Of a stretch of 64,000 nucleotides of DNA, positions 1 to 7,668 are shown piece by piece. Both the position numbers and the translations under genes were made by a program. The stretch comes from Dyella sp. BiH032 (GTDB lineage Bacteria; Pseudomonadota; Gammaproteobacteria; Xanthomonadales; Rhodanobacteraceae), in contig NZ_CP134867.1 of the NCBI RefSeq assembly GCF_031954525.1, forward strand, positions 2,046,001 through 2,110,000. The letters are read 5' to 3'. Under the pieces are notes generated by a model that was not told the DNA's origin, did no database searches, and saw only the letters and a program-made list of their open reading frames with translations. Position 1 is the first letter of the stretch; the number at the start of each line of letters is the position of its first letter.

Positions 1-690
1 GGCGACATCCCACCGGAGCAGGCGGATGCGATCGTAGCCCTGGGCGGCGATGGCTTCATGCTGCGTACCTTGCATGCGTACCGCCATCTGGGGCGGCCGG
101 TGTACGGCATGAAGCTGGGGCGCGTCGGCTTCCTGATGAACAAGCATCGCGTGGACGACTTGCCGGGACGCATCGAGCGCGCTCATGCGGCGGTGCTTTT
201 TCCGCTGGAGATGGACGTGGTCTGCGCCAAGGGGGAGACCCACCATGCGCTGGCCTTCAACGAGGTGTCCCTGTTGCGCCAGAGCAATCAGGCCGCGCAC
301 CTGGAAGTGAAGCTCAACGAGGCGGTGAAGCTGGAAACGCTCGTGTGCGATGGCATCCTGGTTTCCACCCCGGCCGGTTCCACGGCCTACAACCTCTCGG
401 CGCACGGACCGATCCTGCCGCTCGATGCCAACGTACTGGCGCTCACGCCGATCAGCCCGTTCCGCCCGCGACGCTGGCGCGGCGCGATCCTTCCGCATCG
501 CACCCAAGTCAGCCTGCGGGTGATCGATCCGAACAAGCGGCCGGTCAGCGCCACCGCCGATTTCCATGAGGTCCGCGACGTGCGCGAGGTCACCGTGAAG
601 CAATCGGATGGCCCCGGCGTGCGCTTGCTGTTCGATCCGGAACACAATCTGGAGCAGCGGATCCTGGACGAGCAGTTCGCGCAGGATTGA
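1..690 (+). CDS. nadK: NAD kinase, 5'-truncated by window edge
   Basis: ATP-dependent NAD kinase makes NADP from NAD in the cytoplasm. The open frame runs in from base 1, so the true start lies outside the window. The diagnostic GGDG motif is read at bases 43-54, followed by the conserved GxLGFL-like stretch (GRVGFLMN). The NE pair (FNEVS) and the substrate-binding block with [10 protein letters not shown] and LSAHGPI follow. The C-terminal part ends normally with TGA. About 230 residues are visible, most of a usual 260-300 residue enzyme. The next gene, a nucleotidase, is 97 bases downstream in the same direction, so the two may be co-transcribed. Confidence 0.95.
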   Translation, partial: GDIPPEQADAIVALGGDGFMLRTLHAYRHLGRPVYGMKLGRVGFLMNKHRVDDLPGRIERAHAAVLFPLEMDVVCAKGETHHALAFNEVSLLRQSNQAAHLEVKLNEAVKLETLVCDGILVSTPAGSTAYNLSAHGPILPLDANVLALTPISPFRPRRWRGAILPHRTQVSLRVIDPNKRPVSATADFHEVRDVREVTVKQSDGPGVRLLFDPEHNLEQRILDEQFAQD

Positions 691-787
691 CCACCGTCCG
701 CGCAGTCGGAGAGCCGCCGCAGCGCCGGCACCGGCAGCCGTTTCCGCGGTTTGCTAGATTGCGGGCATCCGCTTCGCACGGAACGCC

Positions 788-1717
788 ATGACCACCATGC
801 CCAACGATGCCCACGATCCCGCTTCTGCCAGCGACAACCGGCTGGTGGTGGCGATCTCCTCGCGCGCCCTGTTCGACCTGGGCGACAGCCACGACCTGTT
901 CGAGCGGGAGGGACTGGACGCGTATCGCGCTTTCCAGATCGACCACGAGAACGAGATCCTCAAGCCGGGCGTGGCGTTTCCGCTGGTGCAGAAGCTGTTG
1001 GGCCTCAACAAGCTGGCCGGCGATGTGCCGCCGGTGGAGGTGATCCTGCTGTCGCGCAATTCGGGTGACACGGGGCTGCGCATTTTTAACGCGATCCAGC
1101 ATTACGGCCTGGATATCAGCCGCGCCGCGTTCACCAGCGGCGCGCCGACCTCGGATTACATCGCGCCTTTCAAGGCTGACCTGTTTCTCTCCGCCAATGC
1201 CGAGGACGTGGGCCGTGCCCTTGCCGCCGGAGTAGCCGCAGCAACCATTCTTCCTTCCGTGGCACCGCCGCGCGCGACCGAGCAGTTGCGCATCGCCTTC
1301 GATGGCGACGCAGTTATCTTCGGCGACGAAGGCGAGCGCGTATCCCGCGAGGAGGGGTTGGAAGCGTTCCACCGCAACGAGCGTGAGCGGGCGGAAGAAT
1401 CGCTATCGGTCGGGCCGTTCCGCGGCTTCCTTACCGCGGTACATCGACTGCAGGCCGCTTTTCCGGCGGAAAGTTCACCGATCCGTACGGCCTTGGTCAC
1501 CGCGCGTTCCGCGCCGGCGCACAAGCGGGTGATTCTCACGTTGCGGCGCTGGGGCGTGCGCATCGACGAAGCCTTGTTCCTCGGCGGGCGCGACAAGGGG
1601 CCGTTCCTGGAAGCCTTCGGCGCTGACATCTTCTTCGACGATTCGCCGGCCAACGTCGAATCCGCGCGCAAGTACGTGGCTGCGGGGCACGTTCCGCATG
1701 GCGTCAGCAATCGCTGA
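788..1717 (+). CDS. Cytosolic 5'-nucleotidase (NT5C1-like)
   Basis: This 309-residue protein matches the bacterial 5'-nucleotidase family related to vertebrate cytosolic NT5C1 (PF06189), which dephosphorylates nucleoside monophosphates. Family landmarks are LVVAISSRALFDL near residue 20, the DHEN/KPGVAFPLV segment, LLSRNSGDTGLR around residue 90, a FDGDAVIF acid motif near residue 171 and FFDDSPANV near residue 282. The last two resemble the aspartate clusters of HAD-type phosphatases. There is no signal peptide, so it is cytoplasmic. The start is the first ATG of an ATG-rich opening (MTTMPND); a start at the second Met is also possible. Its place behind nadK suggests a role in nucleotide turnover, but substrate specificity cannot be read from sequence. 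Confidence 0.85.
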   Translation: MTTMPNDAHDPASASDNRLVVAISSRALFDLGDSHDLFEREGLDAYRAFQIDHENEILKPGVAFPLVQKLLGLNKLAGDVPPVEVILLSRNSGDTGLRIFNAIQHYGLDISRAAFTSGAPTSDYIAPFKADLFLSANAEDVGRALAAGVAAATILPSVAPPRATEQLRIAFDGDAVIFGDEGERVSREEGLEAFHRNERERAEESLSVGPFRGFLTAVHRLQAAFPAESSPIRTALVTARSAPAHKRVILTLRRWGVRIDEALFLGGRDKGPFLEAFGADIFFDDSPANVESARKYVAAGHVPHGVSNR

Positions 1718-1723
1718 GCGCGC

Positions 1724-1754
1724 AAAAAACCGCCCGGGTCGGCGCTCCGGGCGG
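1724..1754 (-). terminator. Intrinsic terminator, minus strand
   Basis: Arms CCGCCCGG (1730-1737) and CCGGGCGG (1747-1754) are perfectly complementary with a 9-base loop. A six-A run at 1724-1729 becomes a six-U tail when read on the minus strand, so it best ends transcripts of the small acidic gene at 1795-1950. On the plus strand the hairpin also follows the nucleotidase stop directly but lacks a T tract. Confidence 0.8.
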
Positions 1755-1794
1755 CAAGTGTTCCCGTCGGGTAGGGAGCGAGGACGCTACGCGA

Positions 1795-1950
1795 CTACTC
1801 GTCCTCGTCGTAGAACTCGTCGGGCAGCTCGAGATCTTCCCCTTCTTCCTCATCGTATGGGTCCGGCCAGGGCCGGTTTTTTCCCGCCATGCGCGCGGCG
1901 GGGCCTTCGTCCATTTCCCAGAATCGCTGCGTGCTTCCCATAGCGCTCAT
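1795..1950 (-). CDS. Small acidic protein, unknown function (51 aa)
   Basis: A 51-residue frame starting MSAMGSTQRFWEMDEG and ending in an acidic tail rich in Asp and Glu (EEEGEDLELPDEF). The start at 1950 is chosen because AGGGG lies about 6 bases upstream; the frame stays open further upstream but without another ribosome-binding site. A good minus-strand terminator follows the stop by about 40 bases, which supports a real, separately ended transcript. The protein has no membrane segment, no cysteine and no domain I recognise. Acidity, Trp/Phe/Met residues and small size recall small regulatory or adaptor proteins, but that is a guess. Confidence 0.55.
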   Translation of the reverse strand: MSAMGSTQRFWEMDEGPAARMAGKNRPWPDPYDEEEGEDLELPDEFYDEDE

Positions 1951-2074
1951 TCCAGCCCCTGGTTTCCCCGAGGCGCGGGCCTGCCCGGCGGGCAGCAGGC
2001 CGCAAGTACACGTTGAGCCGTAAAGCCAGGGTGGAAAAGACGCAAAAAACACCTTGCGGCGACGCTGGCGCGGA

Positions 2075-2587
2075 TTAGAGGCAGCCCGTCAGCCCTTCAT
2101 ACAGCGTCGTGCTGGTGCCGGGGAGCGTCGCCCACAGCGGCCTGGAGCCCTGCAGGGCAGCGACTAGTTGCCGCGCGTCCGTGCCCGGAGCGAGCGGGCT
2201 GGCGCATTGCCACTGATGGACCGCCGACCGGACCTTGCCGGTATCCGGATCCACTTCCTCGGAGCTGGCGGCGAACACGAAGCGGCATTCACCCACCTGG
2301 CCGGTCGTGGTATTGGCCGAGCAGGTGTACCTGAGGGCTTCGAGATTCGAATATTCCCCCTCGCAGAAGGTATCGCCGCAGATGTCGTCGAAGTTCACCT
2401 TCAGCTGGTAGATCACCCCCAGCCAAGCATCGCGTTCCTGCCAGGTGGGCAGGTAGCTGTGCATGTCGACGTAGGCAGGTGTTTCGGTCGTGGAGCGCGT
2501 CATGGCGGCGTGCGCGTCGCCATGGGGCAGTCCGAAGGCGAGGCACGCGATGGCCGTGCACGAGGCCAGCAGGGAGCGAATGGTCAT
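2075..2587 (-). CDS. Secreted cysteine-containing protein, unknown function
   Basis: A 170-residue protein with a clear Sec signal peptide: MTIRSLLA, a hydrophobic core, then cleavage probably after DAHA. The start at 2587 is set by a strong AGGAGA six bases upstream, so the longer upstream reading is not used. The mature part has six cysteines (DICGDTFC, YTCS, GECRF, WQCAS and the final GCL), an even number suited to three disulfides in the periplasm or outside the cell. I do not recognise the family. No neighbour gives a functional hint: the next leftward gene is the tiny acidic protein, with about 120 bases between them. Confidence 0.7.
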   Translation of the reverse strand: MTIRSLLASCTAIACLAFGLPHGDAHAAMTRSTTETPAYVDMHSYLPTWQERDAWLGVIYQLKVNFDDICGDTFCEGEYSNLEALRYTCSANTTTGQVGECRFVFAASSEEVDPDTGKVRSAVHQWQCASPLAPGTDARQLVAALQGSRPLWATLPGTSTTLYEGLTGCL

Positions 2588-2738
2588 GGGTTCTCCTAGC
2601 GAAGATGCGCCCGATCGGCGCATGACCATTGAGCGATATCGGCCCATGCCTTCGCTGCCGGCCGATGCGACCGCGTTGCGTAGGCTCAGGCCGGCAAGGA
2701 AACGAGGAAAAGCCGCGCGTCTTGTAGGCGTGGCGCGG

Positions 2739-3614
2739 CTACACCAGCCGCGTTCGCCGCCACCATGAAGTGACCTGGCCTTCGCGCACGAGCGTGAACA
2801 GGCCGGAGCCGAGGATCAGCGCGATGCCGATGAGCATGGGCCAGTCCAGGTGATCGCCGAACAGCCAATAGCCGAAGCCGATGGCCCACAGCATCTGGCT
2901 GTACTGGGTGGGCGCGACGCGGTTGGCGGGCGCGTGCTGCGTGGCGAGCATCAGGAGCACGCCGGCCAACCCGGCGAGCAGGCCATAGCCGGCCAGGAGC
3001 AGCCATTGATGGAAGCTCGGCCAGACGAAGTCGGACAGCATCAGCAAGCCGCCGACCAGCAGCGGCCCGATCACGCCGGCGCCGTAAAGACTCAGCCGTT
3101 TTTCGTGCGCTCCGGCCATGCGCAGCGCGACCACCGATACCGCTCCTGACAGACCGCACACCATCGCGGCCAGATGTCCGCCGCTGAGCGCACGAAACCC
3201 CGGACGCAACACCACCAGCACACCCACGAAACCCGCCACGACGGCGGACCAGCGGCGCCAGCCGACGTGCTCCTTGAGGAACAGCACGGAAAGCAGGGTC
3301 ACGAAGATCGGCAGCAGGAAGATCAGCGCGAACGCTTCCGCCATCGGCAGCGCGGTGAAAGCCATCACCGCGGAGATGTTGCTGATCGCCCCCGATACCG
3401 CCCGCGTCCACCACAGCACCGGCTTGCGGGCCTTGAACACCTCGATCCAGCGATCCCCCGGCTTGCGGATGAAGGGCAGTGCCGAAAGCATCAGCACCGC
3501 ACCGAAGAACACGGCCTCATAGGCAGGCAGCGTTCCATGCAGCGATTTCACGAAGGCATCGCTGATCGCGTAGGCCGCGTAGCAGGCGAAGCCCAGCAGA
3601 ACACCTTTGATCAT
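2739..3614 (-). CDS. DMT-superfamily (EamA) permease
   Basis: A roughly 291-residue inner-membrane protein with about ten hydrophobic segments arranged as two EamA repeats, typical of drug/metabolite transporters. The opening MIKGVLLGFACYAAYAISDAF is characteristic of the first helix. The internal repeat boundary is near KEHVGWRRWSAVVAG, and the second half ends with GIALILGSGLFTLVREGQ. The start at 3614 is preferred to the upstream ATG at 3680, because the extra 22 residues are proline-rich and do not look like this family; the ribosome-binding site is weak for both. The substrate is unknown and family membership does not fix it. Confidence 0.85.
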   Translation of the reverse strand: MIKGVLLGFACYAAYAISDAFVKSLHGTLPAYEAVFFGAVLMLSALPFIRKPGDRWIEVFKARKPVLWWTRAVSGAISNISAVMAFTALPMAEAFALIFLLPIFVTLLSVLFLKEHVGWRRWSAVVAGFVGVLVVLRPGFRALSGGHLAAMVCGLSGAVSVVALRMAGAHEKRLSLYGAGVIGPLLVGGLLMLSDFVWPSFHQWLLLAGYGLLAGLAGVLLMLATQHAPANRVAPTQYSQMLWAIGFGYWLFGDHLDWPMLIGIALILGSGLFTLVREGQVTSWWRRTRLV

Positions 3615-4101
3615 GGGGATGATCCGGAGGGACGGCGGGGGAGGCAGGCATGGTCCCACAGTCGTGGCGATCAATGACACTCGGCGGATGTCATTGCCGT
3701 TGTCCAGCTTGGTTTGGTGAGTTGGGGTGGCGGCGTTGTCGCGAGCACTCGCCTCTCATCTGCTGTGGCCGGAGGGAGTTTTCGTGGGACCGGCATCTTT
3801 TCCCTGGAAGGGGGAAGAGATGGGGCTATGGCACTTTATTCTGCGCGCTCTCCGTTCCGGTGAGAGAGCTACGGAGCGGTGATGCGGTGAGCTTTTGGGG
3901 AACTAGGCGTGAGGCGTCGCTTCATCGACGCGTTCCCGCGAGCCCCCGCCCCTCATCCCGCCTTCTCTCCCACGGGGACTACCTACGGGTCGCCCGGAGG
4001 GGAGAAGGAGAAGTGAATACCGAGGCAAGCAAAACAAAAACAAGAGCGAGCGAAGCGACGCTCCGTGTCGCTCTTGATCTTCCGGGTTCCCTTCGCGGCG
4101 G

Positions 4102-4204
4102 TGAGGGCTGGACGATCAGGCCCGCGAAGCGGGGCGGGGGCAGGACGCCCCCGCCTTTTCGATCAGGGCATGGATGCCCTGTCGAAAAGCCCGGCCAGCC
4201 CTCA
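4102..4204. repeat. Branched (multi-hairpin) palindromic element
   Basis: An outer 10-bp inverted repeat, TGAGGGCTGG (4102-4111) and CCAGCCCTCA (4195-4204), encloses three separate hairpins. The first is CCCGC/GCGGG (4121-4133). The second is GGCGGGGGC/GCCCCCGCC (4133-4155) with a 5-base loop. The third is TTTTCGA plus CAGGGCAT pairing with ATGCCCTG plus TCGAAAA (4156-4188), with a two-base loop and one bulged T. One base is shared between the first two. The whole can fold into a cloverleaf-like form on either strand. I see no coding sense in it. It looks like a dispersed structured intergenic repeat, which a genome-wide search would confirm or deny. Confidence 0.6.
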
Positions 4205-4262
4205 ACGCACCCGCAGCAGCGAAGGCTGCGGAGGGCGCCGCGCAGGGGGCCCTTCTTCTTGG

Positions 4263-4265
4263 TTA
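4263..4265. repeat. IS30-family target-site duplication (left copy, TTA)
   Basis: TTA directly abuts the left terminal repeat and is repeated at 5384-5386 just beyond the right terminal repeat. A 2-3 bp duplication is usual for IS30-family elements. Confidence 0.75.
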
Positions 4266-5383
4266 GGCGGTCTCTAACATCAAGTGCACCACCCCCACGA
4301 CACGGTGATGCATGGGACAGCATTACAGCCATCTGAGCGCCGAAGAACGGGGCGCGATCATGGTGGGCAAGGCACGCGGCGAGAGCGCTCGGCAGCTGGC
4401 ACGGCTGCTAGGCCGTTCGGCTAGCACGATTTCCCGGGAATTGGCGCGTAATGGGCACCGCGAACCGGCGGAGCGTCCGCGCATGGGTCGTCCGACACTT
4501 GGCTATGACGCCCGCCGTGCCGGTGCGCGGGCTCGACGGCTCGCGCGCAAGGCACGCCGACGGCGCAAGCTACATCGTGATGGGGTCTTGTGGCCCCTGG
4601 TGCGCCAGCTGTTAGCGCGCCGCTGGTCACCGCAAGAAGTGAGCCGCACACTGCGCCGGCAGCATCCTGACGAGCCGGCCAAACACGTGTCCCATGAGAC
4701 GATCTACACCGCGATTTATGCCATGCCGCGTGGCGAACTGCGGCGTGAGCTGGTGGCCTTGCTGCGCCAACACAAGTGCGCACGCCGTCCGCGTGGCCAA
4801 GGGGCGAACCGGCGCGGCCGCATGCAGGATCTGCCGAGTATTCATGACCGCCCGCCGGAGGCCAACGAGCGCCTGTTACCAGGCCATTGGGAAGGCGACT
4901 TCCTCAAGGGGGCGCGTAACCGATCGTCGGTGGGGGTGCTGGTGGATCGACGCACTTTGTTCCTGAAGCTGGTCAAGATGAAGGGGTGTTCGGCCCAGGA
5001 GGCGCTGGAGGGCTTCAGTCGCGCCTTCCAGGGCGTGCCGCCGGAGCTTCGCCAGACACTGACCTATGACCAGGGCAAGGAAATGGCGCTGTACAAGACC
5101 TTGTCCGAACGTACCGGCTTGAGCATTTATTTCGCCGATCCGCGCAGCCCCTGGCAGCGGGGCATCTGCGAAAACACCAACGGCCTGCTGCGGCAGTACC
5201 TCCCTAAAGGCACCGATCTGTCCGTGCATAGCCAGCGAGCGCTGGATGCCATCGCTCAGGAGATGAACCTTCGGCCCCGAGCCACCTTGGGCTACCACTG
5301 TCCGGCGGAGATGTTCATGCGTGCCATGGGGCACGATGACCTCGCTCAGGCCATCGATGATGCACTTCTAGATTGACACCGCC
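4266..5383 (+). mobile_element. Complete IS30-family insertion sequence
   Basis: A 1118-base element bounded by imperfect terminal inverted repeats at 4266-4293 and 5356-5383. Both ends start GGCGGT and share AAGTGCA further in, with 20 of 28 positions matching. It is flanked by a TTA target duplication and encodes one intact transposase that fills nearly the whole element. The right repeat overlaps the last transposase codons. Intact ends, duplication and frame suggest a fairly recent, possibly active copy. Confidence 0.88.
4312..5376 (+). CDS. IS30-family transposase
   Basis: A 354-residue DDE transposase. The N-terminus has the IS30 helix-turn-helix signature: LSAEERGAI, then ARQLARLLGRSASTISREL at residues about 25-45. 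The catalytic core follows with HWEGDF (first Asp), LTYDQGKEM (second Asp) and the WQRGICENTNGLLRQYLPKG block carrying the Glu. All three catalytic acids are present and the frame is uninterrupted. Length is normal for the family. The ATG at 4312 lies about 20 bases inside the left terminal repeat; no strong ribosome-binding site is visible, as is common for transposases kept at low expression. Confidence 0.95.
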   Translation: MGQHYSHLSAEERGAIMVGKARGESARQLARLLGRSASTISRELARNGHREPAERPRMGRPTLGYDARRAGARARRLARKARRRRKLHRDGVLWPLVRQLLARRWSPQEVSRTLRRQHPDEPAKHVSHETIYTAIYAMPRGELRRELVALLRQHKCARRPRGQGANRRGRMQDLPSIHDRPPEANERLLPGHWEGDFLKGARNRSSVGVLVDRRTLFLKLVKMKGCSAQEALEGFSRAFQGVPPELRQTLTYDQGKEMALYKTLSERTGLSIYFADPRSPWQRGICENTNGLLRQYLPKGTDLSVHSQRALDAIAQEMNLRPRATLGYHCPAEMFMRAMGHDDLAQAIDDALLD

Positions 5384-5415
5384 TTACTTCTTCTTGGGCA
5401 AGCAAGAAGAAGTAA
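5384..5415. repeat. Perfect hairpin at the IS insertion point, including right TTA duplication
   Basis: TTACTTCTTCTTG (5384-5396) and CAAGAAGAAGTAA (5403-5415) form 13-bp perfect arms around a 6-base loop. Its first three bases are the right-hand TTA target duplication. The same CTTCTTCTTGG string also occurs on the left of the insertion (4252-4262). The element therefore landed exactly at the foot of a pre-existing palindrome. Confidence 0.75.
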
Positions 5416-5934
5416 CTCGCTCTCCGGCAGGAGAGCGAAACCCTCGCCCCAACGGGGCGAGACACGACTGGCGACCACGTCGCGACAATCGAGCGATATC
5501 GCCCCTGGGTTCCGGCCCACGCCGGAATAACGAGTAGGTAAGGGCAAGGCGACCCTGAGCGCCCGAATGGGGTTCGCAAACTCACCCCAACCTACGCACT
5601 CCGCCCAGCCAGCGGCGGGATGACGCCATAGAAAGGCAAGGCGGCCGCCAAGCAGGCCATGAGGCGACAACCGGGTCGGGTCGCTAGGGCTGGGCGCGCG
5701 ACGCCAAGAACAAACATCCAGCCGTTCAGGCCCCCAGCCGGCACCCCCGAAAAGACCCACCGCCCACGGCGCCCAGGTCAATCCCTACTCACGAGGCCCC
5801 GCCTGCAAGCCCCCTGCAGGCCACCCTCACAGCCCCCCACCTAACTACCCCCCAAGTGCTGCACCTCGTCATGACCCACCCCGAGCCCCCCGGCTAGAAT
5901 CGAAAACTTCCTACCCACCGCACGGAACATACGC
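5416..5934. repeat. REP-like intergenic repeats, no gene
   Basis: About 520 bases with no supportable gene. Hairpins are CGCTCTC/GAGAGCG (5418-5437), CTCGCCCC/GGGGCGAG (5443-5461) and TTCCGGC/GCCGGAA (5510-5527). The last is followed by TAACG and has the shape of the widespread proteobacterial repeat TTCCxxC...GxxGGAATGACG. A degenerate second unit ends in GGCGGGATGACG near 5600-5625. The rest is low-complexity C-rich sequence leading to the gcdH-like start at 5935. Confidence 0.5.
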
Positions 5935-7104
5935 ATGTCCGCCCGCCTGAACCCGCTCGACCTGTACGACGTCCGCTCGCTGCTCACCGACGAGGAGCGC
6001 ATGGTGCAAGACACCGTGGGCCGGTTCGTGGACGAGAGGGTGCTGCCGGTCATCGGCGATGCGTTCGACCAGGGGCGGTTTCCCAAGGAACTGATTCCGG
6101 AGATCGCCGGCCTTGGCCTGCTGGGTGCCACCATTCCCGAGAAATACGGCTGCGCCGGCATGAACGGCGTCAGCTACGGCCTGATCTGCCAGGAACTGGA
6201 GCGCGGCGACTCGGGCCTGCGCAGCTTCGCCTCGGTGCAGAGCTCGCTATGCATGTACCCGATCTACGCCTACGGCACGGAAGAGCAGAAGCTGCACTAC
6301 CTGCCCAAGATGGCCGCCGGCGAAATCATCGGTTGCTTCGGCCTGACCGAGCCGCACGGCGGCTCCGATCCGGCCAACATGAAGACCAACGCCAAGAAAG
6401 ACGGTGGCGACTGGGTCATCAACGGCGCCAAGATGTGGATCACCAACGGCAACCTCGCGCACATCGCCATCGTGTGGGCGCAGACCGAGGACGGCATCCA
6501 GGGCTTCATCGTGCCGACGGACACCGCGGGTTTCACCGCGCAGGAAGTGCACAAGAAGATGAGCCTGCGCGCCTCGGTCACCTCGGCGCTGTTCTTCGAC
6601 AACGTGCGCGTGCCGGAAGCCAACCGCCTGCCGAACGTGAAGGGTCTCAAGGGCCCGCTGGGCTGCCTGACCCAGGCCCGCTACGGCATTACCTGGGGCC
6701 CGATCGGCGCCGCGCAGGCCTGCCTGAAGGAAGTGCTGGACTACACGCAGGAGCGCGTGCTGTTCGGCCGCCCGCTGGCCTCCAATCAGGCCGTGCAGAT
6801 CAAGCTGGCCGAGATGGCCCGCCGCATCACCATGGCGCAGCTGCTGTCGCTGCAGCTCGGCCGCCTGAAGGATGCCGGCGCCATGCAGCCCACGCAGGTT
6901 TCGCTGGCCAAGTGGAACAACTGCCGCATGGCCATCGACATCGCGCGCGAATGCCGCGACATCCTCGGCGGCGCGGGCATCACCACGGAGCACGTCGCCA
7001 TCCGCCATGCGCTGAACCTGGAATCGGTCATCACGTACGAGGGCACCGAAACCGTGCATCAGCTGGTGGTCGGCCGCGAGCTGACCGGCATCAACGCGTT
7101 CTGA
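5935..7104 (+). CDS. gcdH: Glutaryl-CoA dehydrogenase-like acyl-CoA dehydrogenase
   Basis: A 389-residue FAD flavoprotein of the acyl-CoA dehydrogenase family. Several blocks follow glutaryl-CoA dehydrogenase closely: SVQSSLCMYPIYAYGTEEQK, GCFGLTEPHGGSDP, the PFGCL-like GPLGCLTQARYGI, and the C-terminal TYEGTETVHQLVVGRELTG. The last contains the catalytic base Glu369. The arginine just before SFASVQSS sits where the glutarate-binding Arg is expected. The enzyme oxidises and decarboxylates glutaryl-CoA to crotonyl-CoA in lysine and tryptophan breakdown. The start has ACGGAA upstream. A GNAT gene follows after a single base, implying co-transcription. A general acyl-CoA dehydrogenase is the alternative. 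Confidence 0.85.
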   Translation: MSARLNPLDLYDVRSLLTDEERMVQDTVGRFVDERVLPVIGDAFDQGRFPKELIPEIAGLGLLGATIPEKYGCAGMNGVSYGLICQELERGDSGLRSFASVQSSLCMYPIYAYGTEEQKLHYLPKMAAGEIIGCFGLTEPHGGSDPANMKTNAKKDGGDWVINGAKMWITNGNLAHIAIVWAQTEDGIQGFIVPTDTAGFTAQEVHKKMSLRASVTSALFFDNVRVPEANRLPNVKGLKGPLGCLTQARYGITWGPIGAAQACLKEVLDYTQERVLFGRPLASNQAVQIKLAEMARRITMAQLLSLQLGRLKDAGAMQPTQVSLAKWNNCRMAIDIARECRDILGGAGITTEHVAIRHALNLESVITYEGTETVHQLVVGRELTGINAF

Positions 7105-7105
7105 G

Positions 7106-7660
7106 ATGGCCAAGCCCCACACCAGCTGGGTCGACCTGCGCATCGAGACCGAACGGCTGATCCTGCGTCCGCCGCGCGACGAGGACTTCGATGCCTGGGC
7201 GGCCAACATGGCCGATGCGGAATCCGCGCGCTTCATCGGCGGGCAGCAGCCGCGCGCGGTGGCATGGCGCGGGTTCCTGACCATGGTGGGCGCGTGGGCG
7301 ATCCAGGGCTTCGGCATGTTCTCGGTGATCGAGAAAAGCAGCGGCCAATGGGTCGGCCGGCTCGGTCCGTGGCAGCCGGAAGGCTGGCCGGGTCCGGAAG
7401 TGGGCTGGGGCCTAGCGCGGTCCGCATGGGGCAAGGGCTATGCGGCGGAAGGGGCGGCCGCGGCCATCGATTGGGCCTTCGATCATCTCGGCTGGACCGA
7501 TGTGATCCACAGCATCGATCGAGAGAACACCGCCTCGCAGGCGCTCGCCATGCGGCTTGGCTCGCGCAACCGGGGCCCGGGACGCTTGCCCGAGCCGTTC
7601 CAGGACGTACCCATCGATATCTGGGGCCAGACCCGCGAGGAGTGGCGCCGGCGCGCCTGA
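7106..7660 (+). CDS. GNAT-family N-acetyltransferase (RimJ/RimL type)
   Basis: A 184-residue cytoplasmic acetyltransferase. The opening ETERLILRPPRDEDFDAWA is the standard first motif of the RimJ/RimL branch. VGRLGPW and the acetyl-CoA loop region EVGWGLARSAWGKGYAAEGAAA (about residues 98-119) follow, then SIDRENTASQALAMRLG, the usual C-terminal signature. Substrate is unknown: members acetylate protein N-termini, amino sugars or antibiotics. It starts one base after the gcdH-like stop and ends 8 bases before the next start, so it belongs to the same transcript. Confidence 0.88.
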   Translation: MAKPHTSWVDLRIETERLILRPPRDEDFDAWAANMADAESARFIGGQQPRAVAWRGFLTMVGAWAIQGFGMFSVIEKSSGQWVGRLGPWQPEGWPGPEVGWGLARSAWGKGYAAEGAAAAIDWAFDHLGWTDVIHSIDRENTASQALAMRLGSRNRGPGRLPEPFQDVPIDIWGQTREEWRRRA

Positions 7661-7668
7661 GGAAACCC

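Larger units (their letters stand above)
3681..4265. other. Gene-free, palindrome-rich intergenic region
   Basis: About 585 bases without a convincing gene. The 117- and 228-residue open frames here have Arg/Pro/Ser-rich composition and cross several perfect palindromes, so I read them as chance frames. A REP-like pair CCTTCTC (3961-3967) and GAGAAGG (4002-4008) precedes a branched palindromic element at 4102-4204. A further hairpin CCGCAGC/GCTGCGG sits at 4211-4231. The block ends at the target duplication of the IS30-family element. Confidence 0.6.

Noticed and set aside
3650..4336. 228- and 117-residue frames in the palindromic region before the insertion sequence
   Set aside because: They cross several perfect hairpins and the IS end, have Arg/Pro/Ser-rich composition and no start signals. 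Likely the kind of spurious hypothetical protein produced by a dispersed repeat.
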